From positions 1 to 64,000 of the forward strand of contig NZ_BCQP01000061.1 in assembly GCF_001552135.1 (NCBI RefSeq): DNA of 64,000 bases, given 5' to 3'. This DNA is from Actinomadura chibensis NBRC 106107 (GTDB lineage Bacteria > Actinomycetota > Actinomycetes > Streptosporangiales > Streptosporangiaceae). A program made the translations under genes and the position numbers. Under the pieces are notes generated by a model that had not been told where the DNA came from, ran no database searches, and was given only the letters and a program-made list of their open reading frames with translations. Shown here piece after piece: positions 58,262 to 64,000 of this stretch (its first letter is position 1; each line of letters starts with the position of its first letter).

Positions 58262-59245
58262 CTACGCGGGCACCTGCCGGGGCCCGGCCTGCGGCGGGAC
58301 GGGGCAGCGCAGCTCCCGCGCGAACCACTCGATCGTGGTGCGCAGCCCCTCCTCGACCGGGATCCGGGGCCGCCAGCCGAGGACGCGCTCGGCGAGGCGC
58401 GTGTCCGGGCGGCGCACGCGCGGGTCGTCGGCCGGACGGTCCACGAACCGGATCCGGGACCGCGAGCCGGTCAGCTCGATGACCAGCTCCGCGAGGTCGG
58501 TCATGGAGATCTCGAACGGGCTGCCGATGTTGACCGGGCCGGGGTGCTCCGACGTCCCGAGCGCGAGGATCCCCTGGACGGTGTCGTCCACGTGGCAGAT
58601 CGAGCGGGTCTGCGAGCCGTCGCCGGTGACGGTGATGTCCTCGCCGGTCAGCGCCTGCCGCAGGAACGTGGGGATGGCGCGGCCGTCGTCCGGGCGCATC
58701 CGCGGCCCGTAGGAGTTGAAGATCCGCACGATCGCGGCGTCCAGGCCGCGCGAGTGCCGGAACGCCGACGTCAGCGCCTCGCCGAACCGCTTGGCCTCGT
58801 CGTACACGCTGCGCGGGCCGACCGGGTTCACGTTGCCCCAGTACGACTCGGGCTGCGGGTGGACGAGCGGGTCCCCGTACACCTCGGACGTGGAGGCGAG
58901 CACGAACCGCGCGCCCTTGGCCTCGGCGAACTCCAGCGCGTTGCGGGTCCCGAGGCTGCCGACCTCAAGCGTCTGGATCGGCAGCCGCAGGTAGTCCGCC
59001 GGGGACGCGGCCGAGGCGAGGTGGAAGACGTAGCCGACGTCGCCGGGGACCTCGACCGGCTCGGTCAGGTCGCACTCCTTGAACAGGAAGTCGCGCCGGC
59101 CGATCAGGTGCGCGACGTTGCGGGCCGTTCCGGTCAGCAGGTTGTCCAGGCACACCACCGGGATCCCCCGGGCCAGCAGCGCTTCGCACAGGTGCGAGCC
59201 GAGGAAGCCGCAGCCTCCGGTGACGACGGCGCGTGGGTGTCTCAT
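58262..59245 (-). CDS. Extended-SDR NDP-sugar epimerase/decarboxylase
   Basis: A 327-aa enzyme: VVTGGCGFLGSHLCEALLA (NAD+), VFHLASAASPADYLRLPIQ, then LASTSEVYGDPLVHPQPESY, YDEAKRFGEAL (Tyr/Lys) and IVRIFNSYGPRM, with SQTRSICHVDDTV near the sugar site. The sequence is nearest to UDP-glucuronate decarboxylase (UXS) enzymes, but nucleotide-heptose epimerases share much of this pattern. The ATG at 59245 is preceded by AGAGGA. It is the last gene of the minus-strand operon and is probably involved in donor sugar synthesis. Confidence 0.88.
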   Translation of the reverse strand: MRHPRAVVTGGCGFLGSHLCEALLARGIPVVCLDNLLTGTARNVAHLIGRRDFLFKECDLTEPVEVPGDVGYVFHLASAASPADYLRLPIQTLEVGSLGTRNALEFAEAKGARFVLASTSEVYGDPLVHPQPESYWGNVNPVGPRSVYDEAKRFGEALTSAFRHSRGLDAAIVRIFNSYGPRMRPDDGRAIPTFLRQALTGEDITVTGDGSQTRSICHVDDTVQGILALGTSEHPGPVNIGSPFEISMTDLAELVIELTGSRSRIRFVDRPADDPRVRRPDTRLAERVLGWRPRIPVEEGLRTTIEWFARELRCPVPPQAGPRQVPA

Positions 59246-59255
59246 CGTGGTCCTC

Positions 59256-60224
59256 TCATCGATCCTGGTTCGCAAGGGACGGTTCGCGGGCGCCGAGCGC
59301 CGTCGCGGCGGCGTCGATGACCGCGTCCGCGGAGATCTCCAGCAGGCCCGGGAAGGGCGCGCGGCCGTGCGGGTCGCCGTGCCGCCCGGCCCACAGGACG
59401 CGGTGCCGGGCGCGCGGCGGCGGGCCCCAGCGGGCGGGCGGCGCCGGGCCGAACAGCAGCACCGACGGCGTCCGGTACGCGGTGGCGAGGTGCCCGACGC
59501 CGGTGTCCCCGCAGACCACGAGCCGGGCGCCCGCGACGAGCGCGGCCAGCTCCGGAAGCGGCGTGCGGCCGGACAGGTCGGCCGACTCGGGCAGCCCGGC
59601 GAGCCGCACGACGCGCCGCGCGAGGGCCGTCTCGCCGGGGCCGCCGGTGACGACGACGCGCTCGCCGCCGTCCCGCAGCGCCGCCGCGACGGCCGCGAAC
59701 CGCTCGGCGGGCCAGCGCCGCGCCGCGAACGCCGCGCCCGGATGGACGACGACCGCGCCGGGCGCGGGCGACGCCGCCGCGGGCGCGGGCAGGTCCAGGT
59801 CGCCGGGGTCGGCGGCGAAGCCGAACACCCCGAGGAGCCCGCACCAGCGGGCCACCTCGTGCTCGTCCGGGTCCCAGTTCGGGCCGCCGGTGTACCCGGC
59901 TTCCGGGCAGGCGAAGGCGAGCAGCTCGCGCGGTGCGGAGGCCGCGAGGAGCCGGTGGCTCTGCGGCCCCCGCCCGTGCAGGTTGACGGCGACGTCCACC
60001 GGACCGGCGGCGCGCGGGAGCGGCGACTCCAGCCCCGCCACGGGCAGGACGTCGTCGACGGCCCCCGACGCGTGGGCGAGCGGGCCGAGGACGGCGGGCG
60101 CGGCGAGCGTGATCCGCGCGCCGGGCAGCCCGCGCCGCAGCGCCCGTAACGCCGGGACGGCGGTCAGCAGGTCGCCGAGCCCGAGCGCCCTGAGCACGAG
60201 CACCCGTTTCCGGCTCACGGCCAC
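59256..60224 (-). CDS. GT9-family glycosyltransferase (ADP-heptose:LPS heptosyltransferase-like)
   Basis: A 322-aa protein: VLVLRALGLGDLLTAVPALR, DVAVNLHGRGPQSHRLLAA, then VVVHPGAAFAARRWPAERFA and VVCGDTGVGHLATAYRTPSV. These are the acceptor and donor motifs of heptosyltransferases WaaC/WaaF/RfaF. Finding one next to HldE and GmhA supports a heptose donor. The GTG at 60224 has AGGA 6 nt upstream; a GTG at 60218 overlapping the SDR stop is an alternative. Actinomycetes lack LPS, so the acceptor is some other surface glycan. Confidence 0.92.
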   Translation of the reverse strand: MAVSRKRVLVLRALGLGDLLTAVPALRALRRGLPGARITLAAPAVLGPLAHASGAVDDVLPVAGLESPLPRAAGPVDVAVNLHGRGPQSHRLLAASAPRELLAFACPEAGYTGGPNWDPDEHEVARWCGLLGVFGFAADPGDLDLPAPAAASPAPGAVVVHPGAAFAARRWPAERFAAVAAALRDGGERVVVTGGPGETALARRVVRLAGLPESADLSGRTPLPELAALVAGARLVVCGDTGVGHLATAYRTPSVLLFGPAPPARWGPPPRARHRVLWAGRHGDPHGRAPFPGLLEISADAVIDAAATALGAREPSLANQDR

Positions 60225-60892
60225 GACGGTTCCTGCGACGGGCACACGACCATCTCGCGCACCTCGCAGCCGCGCGGCTGGGAGAGCACGAACGCGATGG
60301 TCGCGGCGACGTCCTCGGGACGGTTGAGCCGCGCGTCCGGCCCCGGCTTGTACTGCTCGGGACGGCCGTCGAAGAACGCGGTGTCCATCCCGCCGGGCAC
60401 GACCATCGTGACGGCGACCTTCCCGGCCATCTCGGTGGCGAGGGCGCGGGTGAACCCGACGACGCCGAACTTGGACGCGCAGTAGGCGGTGGCGTCGCTC
60501 ACGGCCTTGAGCCCCAGCGTGGACCCGACGGTCACGACCCGTCCCTGCGGCTCGTTCTCCAGGTAGGGGAGCGCGGCGCGCACGACGGCCGCCGTGCCGA
60601 GCAGGTTGACCTGGATGACACGCTCCCAGTCCTCCGCCGGGACGTCGCAGAGCGTGCCGCACGCGTCGATGCCCGCCGCCGTCACGACGGCGTTCAGCCC
60701 GCCCGCCGCGCGGGCCAGGCAGTGCACCGCGCGCTCGGCCGACTTGCGGTCGGCGAGGTCGGCCTGCATGTGCTCGACCTCGTCCTTCGGCGGGTGCCGG
60801 TCGAGGACGAGGGGCCGTCCGCCGTCCGCGGCGACCCTGCGCGCGACGGCCGCGCCGAGCCCGGACGCGCCGCCGGTGATGAGGACGTTCAT
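60215..60892 (-). CDS. SDR-family oxidoreductase in the heptose operon
   Basis: A 225-aa classical SDR: VLITGGASGLGAAVARRVAA, VTAAGIDACGTLCDVPAEDW, then STLGLKAVSDATAYCASKFG (Tyr/Lys) and VPGGMDTAFFDGRPEQYKPG. It may reduce or oxidise a sugar intermediate. Its start overlaps the HldE stop (ATGA) and its end overlaps the glycosyltransferase start. The exact reaction is unknown. It is not an epimerase-type extended SDR, so it does not replace the usual HldD. Confidence 0.9.
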   Translation of the reverse strand: MNVLITGGASGLGAAVARRVAADGGRPLVLDRHPPKDEVEHMQADLADRKSAERAVHCLARAAGGLNAVVTAAGIDACGTLCDVPAEDWERVIQVNLLGTAAVVRAALPYLENEPQGRVVTVGSTLGLKAVSDATAYCASKFGVVGFTRALATEMAGKVAVTMVVPGGMDTAFFDGRPEQYKPGPDARLNRPEDVAATIAFVLSQPRGCEVREMVVCPSQEPSWP

Positions 60893-62319
60893 GACGCGGT
60901 TCCCTTCGTGGTGGCCCCCGTGGTGGCCTTGGTGGTGGACAGCAGGCGCGTGGTGGAGCGCCCTTCCAGCAGAGGTAGCAGGACCACCTCGCCGTCGTGG
61001 GCCCGGACCGTCTCGGCCTCGGGCAGGATCGTCCCGGCGTAGTCGGCGCCCTTGACCCACAGGTCGGGGCGCAGCCGCTCCAGCAGCGCCGCCGGGGTGT
61101 CGTCGTCGAACACGACCGCCGCGTCCACGTCGCTGAGCGCCTCCAGCACCCGGACGCGGTCCTCGGCGGGCGTCACCGGCCGGGACGGCCCCTTGCGGCG
61201 GCGCACCGAGGCGTCGGAGTTGACGCAGACGACCAGGCAGTCGCCGAGCCGCCGCGCCTGCTGGAGCAGGCTGACGTGGCCCGCGTGCAGCAGGTCGAAG
61301 CAGCCGCCGGTCGCGACGACCGTGCCGCCCGCCCGCCGGGTCCGCTCGACGATGTCCCACGCGTCCTCGCCCCGCTCGGGGACGAGCCGGGCCGTGCCGG
61401 TCTCGGCGAGGCGCGTCGCGACCGCCGCCGCGGCCCCGGCGCGGACGAACCCGGACGCCTGGTCCACGCCCGTCGTGACCGCGCCCGCGAGGTCCGCGCC
61501 GTCGGCGAGCGCCGCCGCGGCCCCGGCGGCGAAGGCGTCGCCCGCGCCGCACGAGTCGCCGCGCGCGGGCCGGGCCGGGGCGAGGAACGGCGCCTCCGAG
61601 CCGTCGCACAGCAGCGCGCCGTCCGCGCCGAGCGTGACGGCGACGCCGTCGATCCCCCAGGACCGGCCGAGGTGCCGGCCGCGCCGCCCGGCCGCCGACA
61701 GCCCGGCGCCGGTGATGTCGGCGCCGGCCGCGGCGGCGAGCCGGGCCGCCTCCTCCTCGTTCGGGGTCAGCAGCCGGACGCCGGGCAGCGGCGGCTCGCC
61801 GCGCGGATGCGGGTCCCACACGACGGGGACGCCGCGCGACAGTTCGCCGAGCCGCTCCCGGACGGCGCGGTGCCGGGTGACGCCCCGGCCGTAGTCGGCG
61901 ACCAGCACCGCGCCCGCGCCCGCGATCGCGTCGATGACGCGCGGGCCGACGGGCCCGTCGAGCGCCCGCCCCTCCCCGGCGTCCAGCCGCGCGACCGACT
62001 GGTCCCCGGACCGGATGCGCATCTTGCAGGGCGTGCCGCCGTGCAGGTGGAAGGCGGCGACCTCCAGGTGCCGCTCCAGCATCGCGCGCAGCCGCCGTCC
62101 CGGCTCGTCGTCGGCGAGCGCGGTGACGAGCACCACCTCGCGCCCGCTCGCCGCCGCCAGCAGCGCCGCGAGGCCCGCGCCGCCCGGCCGGGGCAGCTCC
62201 GTCGCCTCCTCGATGACGGGGACGGGCGCGTCCGGGCACAGCCGGGTGCTGGTGCCGACGACGTCGATGTCGAGCAGGACGTCGCCGACCACGACCAGCG
62301 GCGCGCTCCGCTCACCCAT
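60889..62319 (-). CDS. hldE: Fused heptose kinase/adenylyltransferase (HldE-like)
   Basis: A 476-aa bifunctional protein. Residues about 1-315 are a PfkB/ribokinase-type kinase (VGDVLLDIDVVGTSTRLCPD, and the catalytic GDSCGAGDAFAAG). Residues about 335-465 are a cytidylyltransferase-fold domain (VATGGCFDLLHAGHVSLLQQ, then VVCVNSDASVRRRKGPSRPV). This is the order of E. coli HldE, which phosphorylates heptose-7-phosphate at C-1 and then adds ADP. The last 20 residues contain a Thr-rich repeat (ATTKATTGATTKGT) outside the fold. It overlaps GmhA by 8 bp. The nucleotide used here (ADP or other) is not known. Confidence 0.94.
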   Translation of the reverse strand: MGERSAPLVVVGDVLLDIDVVGTSTRLCPDAPVPVIEEATELPRPGGAGLAALLAAASGREVVLVTALADDEPGRRLRAMLERHLEVAAFHLHGGTPCKMRIRSGDQSVARLDAGEGRALDGPVGPRVIDAIAGAGAVLVADYGRGVTRHRAVRERLGELSRGVPVVWDPHPRGEPPLPGVRLLTPNEEEAARLAAAAGADITGAGLSAAGRRGRHLGRSWGIDGVAVTLGADGALLCDGSEAPFLAPARPARGDSCGAGDAFAAGAAAALADGADLAGAVTTGVDQASGFVRAGAAAAVATRLAETGTARLVPERGEDAWDIVERTRRAGGTVVATGGCFDLLHAGHVSLLQQARRLGDCLVVCVNSDASVRRRKGPSRPVTPAEDRVRVLEALSDVDAAVVFDDDTPAALLERLRPDLWVKGADYAGTILPEAETVRAHDGEVVLLPLLEGRSTTRLLSTTKATTGATTKGTAS

Positions 62320-62917
62320 GCCGCACCCCCAGCGCGTCGTCGACCGCGCCGCACAGCAGGTGGATCGCGGCGAGGTGGATCTCCTGGACGGTCGAGACCG
62401 CCGCCGCCCGCACGGTCACCGCGTCGTCGCACGCCTCGGCGAGCGGGTTCGGGCCCGGCCCGGTGATCGCCCAGGCGGTCAGGCCGAGCCGCCGCGCCCG
62501 GTGCGCCGCCGCGACGACGTTGGGGCTGCGCCCGCTGGTGGACAGGCAGACCAGCACGTCCCCCGGACGGCCGTGCGCCCGCACCTGCCGCTCGAAGACG
62601 CTGACCGCGCCGTAGTCGTTGCCGATCGCCGTGACCGAGGACGTGTCGCCGTGCAGCGGGATCGCCGACAGCGGGCGCCGCTCGTCCTCGAACCGGCCGA
62701 CGAGCTCGGCGGTCAGATGCTGCGCCTCGGCGGCGCTGCCGCCGTTGCCGCAGGCCAGCAGCCGTCCGCCGGAGTCCAGGACGCGGGCGAGCCGGCGTCC
62801 CCACGCCTCGATCGTCGGTACCTGGTCGCGGAACCGCAGCGCGGCGTCGGCGAGCGACTCCAGCCGCCGGTCGTGCCCGGCTCTAGCCCGTGTCTCGGTT
62901 CCCGTCTGCGCGGTCAT
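62312..62917 (-). CDS. gmhA: Sedoheptulose-7-phosphate isomerase-like SIS protein (GmhA-like)
   Basis: A 201-aa SIS-domain protein: RLLACGNGGSAAEAQHLTAE and DVLVCLSTSGRSPNVVAAA are the phosphosugar loops, with AIGNDYGAVSVFERQ and VQEIHLAAIHLLCG also as in GmhA. GmhA turns sedoheptulose-7-phosphate into D-glycero-D-manno-heptose-7-phosphate. Its ATG overlaps the glycosyltransferase stop by one base (TGATG). The GmhB phosphatase of the classical path is not seen in the window. Confidence 0.93.
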   Translation of the reverse strand: MTAQTGTETRARAGHDRRLESLADAALRFRDQVPTIEAWGRRLARVLDSGGRLLACGNGGSAAEAQHLTAELVGRFEDERRPLSAIPLHGDTSSVTAIGNDYGAVSVFERQVRAHGRPGDVLVCLSTSGRSPNVVAAAHRARRLGLTAWAITGPGPNPLAEACDDAVTVRAAAVSTVQEIHLAAIHLLCGAVDDALGVRHG

Positions 62918-64000
62918 CAGGCGGCCACCTCGCTCAGCGCGGCGGCGTGCCGGTAGACCCGGGCCGTGTCGGCGGCGACGCGGGCCCACGAGTAGCGCTC
63001 GCGCGCCCGGGCGGTCCCCGCCTCGCCCATCGCGGCCCGTGTCGCGGGCGCGGCGAGCAGCCCGCGGATCGCCGCGGCGGCGGCGTCGGGGTCGCGCGGC
63101 GGGACGAGCACGCCGGTGCCGCCGTCCACGACGGTGTCGAGGTGCCCGCCGACCCCGGTCGCCACGACCGGGACGCCGCAGGCCATCGCCTCAAGCGGCA
63201 CCATGCCGAACGGCTCGTACCAGGGCAGCGTCACCACGAGGCTCGCCGAGCGCAGCAGCGGCGGCACCTCGTCGCGGCCGAGCCTGCCGAGGAACTCGAC
63301 GCGGCCGGTGACGCCCGCGTCCGCCGCCACCCGGCGGAGCCTGCGCACCTCCGGGTCGGCGTCGAGGCCGTCGCGCGGCGGGCCGCCCGCGACGAGCAGC
63401 TCGGCGTCGGGCAGCGCGGCCAGCGCGCGGATCGCGGTGTCGACGCCCTTGCGCTCGACGAGGCGGGACAGCACCACGAGCCGGTGCCGTCCGCCCCGCG
63501 CGGCGGCGGGGCCGTCGGGCGTGAACAGGCTCAGGTCGGCGCCGCACGGCACCACCCGGACGCGGCCGCGCGGGACGCCCATCGCGGTCAGCTCGCCGAC
63601 CTCGTCCGAGCAGGTGGCGAGCACGGCGGCGGCGGCGCGCCCGATCTCGCGCTCCAGCCGGACGCGCGCGGCCGGGCTCGTGTCCTGGTCGCCCTGGTGG
63701 CGGCGCTTGACGGTGCCGAGCGCGTGGTAGGTCTGCACGACCGGCACGCGCGGCGTGCCCGCCGCCCGGGCGGCCTGGACGGCGGCGAGGCCGCTCATCC
63801 AGAAGTGGGCGTGCGCCACGTCCGGCGGGTCGGCCGCCCAGCGCCGCTCCAGGTGGGCGCCGAAGTCGCGCATCCACGGCAGCAGGTCGTCCTTGGCGAC
63901 GGGCTCGGCCGGTCCCGCCGGGACGTGCTCCACGGTCACGCCCGGCGCGAGCCGGACCCGGTCGGGCGGGCCCGGCGCGTCCCGGCGCGTGTAGACGGTG
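62917..64000 (-). CDS. GT4-family glycosyltransferase, N-terminus outside the window
   Basis: The frame continues to the last base, so at least one GT-B N-terminal strand lies beyond the window. Visible parts are PPDVAHAHFWMSGLAAVQAA, then VVQTYHALGTVKRRHQGDQ, VVLSRLVERKGVDTAIRAL and the donor-site WYEPFGMVPLEAMACGVPVV. These fit mannosyl- or glucosyltransferases of the GT4 family, near MshA-like proteins. It is the first visible gene of the heptose operon and is probably involved in building the same glycan. Around 40 residues or fewer are missing, judging by the family. Confidence 0.9.
   Translation of the reverse strand, partial: TVYTRRDAPGPPDRVRLAPGVTVEHVPAGPAEPVAKDDLLPWMRDFGAHLERRWAADPPDVAHAHFWMSGLAAVQAARAAGTPRVPVVQTYHALGTVKRRHQGDQDTSPAARVRLEREIGRAAAAVLATCSDEVGELTAMGVPRGRVRVVPCGADLSLFTPDGPAAARGGRHRLVVLSRLVERKGVDTAIRALAALPDAELLVAGGPPRDGLDADPEVRRLRRVAADAGVTGRVEFLGRLGRDEVPPLLRSASLVVTLPWYEPFGMVPLEAMACGVPVVATGVGGHLDTVVDGGTGVLVPPRDPDAAAAAIRGLLAAPATRAAMGEAGTARARERYSWARVAADTARVYRHAAALSEVAA

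Overview
The window is very GC-rich throughout, with start codons, GTGA/ATGA/TGATG overlaps, leaderless-type promoters and gene families typical of a filamentous actinomycete. The DUF574-type methyltransferase, the BlaI/M56 pair, twin TAP-type secreted hydrolases and the regulator mix fit Streptosporangiales (an Actinomadura-like Thermomonosporaceae is my best guess). The genus is inference. No rRNA, tRNA, insertion sequence or CRISPR array was seen.

Layout. 1-20.3 kb is mixed chromosomal content: a truncated secreted sugar dehydrogenase, a DUF574 methyltransferase, a MaoC hydratase, a PAS/GAF/SpoIIE phosphatase, a BlaI-M56 pair, an APC permease, an alpha/beta hydrolase with an HxlR regulator and an MFS pump, a GntR regulator, a PAP2 phosphatase, a PIG-L deacetylase, a DD-peptidase-like serine hydrolase followed by a TAP-type hydrolase, a three-repeat secreted protein, a cupin, a GlxA-type regulator and a luciferase-like protein.

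20.6-41.9 kb is a type II polyketide gene cluster of the benzoisochromanequinone kind (actinorhodin, granaticin, medermycin), with a deoxysugar branch. The minimal PKS (KS-alpha, KS-beta, ACP) is followed by an ActVII-type aromatase/cyclase and an ActIV-type metallo-beta-lactamase-fold cyclase. An ActIII-type C-9 ketoreductase is followed directly by a second SDR, as in granaticin (RED1/RED2). Tailoring genes include an ActVA-ORF5-like flavin monooxygenase with an ActVB-like flavin reductase, an ActVI-ORF2-like enoyl/quinone reductase, an ActVI-ORFA-like NTF2 protein and a luciferase-like oxidoreductase. Sugar genes are glucose-1-phosphate thymidylyltransferase, 4,6-dehydratase, 2,3-dehydratase, 3-ketoreductase and one glycosyltransferase. 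No 4-ketoreductase or epimerase gene is present, so sugar completion needs genes elsewhere. Control and export come from one SARP activator and a TetR/MFS pair. I find seven promoter-positioned boxes of the SARP type: two TCRAG-like heptamers 11 bp apart, then 8 bp, then a -10-like hexamer. One precedes each main transcription unit of the cluster, giving an internally consistent regulon.

41.9-57.2 kb holds a Tat-exported metallo-hydrolase, a NarL-type two-component system next to a second TAP-type hydrolase, a GNAT, an HTH regulator divergent from a DUF4097-ABC transporter operon, a Ppx/GppA phosphatase, a molybdopterin oxidoreductase that has lost its N-terminal Fe-S cysteines, and a small redox cassette (helical protein, heme-oxygenase-fold iron enzyme, N-methyltransferase, CDGSH protein).

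57.3-64 kb is a surface-polysaccharide locus: a pyruvyl transferase, then a tightly overlapped minus-strand operon with two glycosyltransferases, GmhA, a fused HldE, an SDR and an extended-SDR epimerase/decarboxylase. It looks like nucleotide-heptose synthesis and transfer in a Gram-positive. The window ends inside the first glycosyltransferase.
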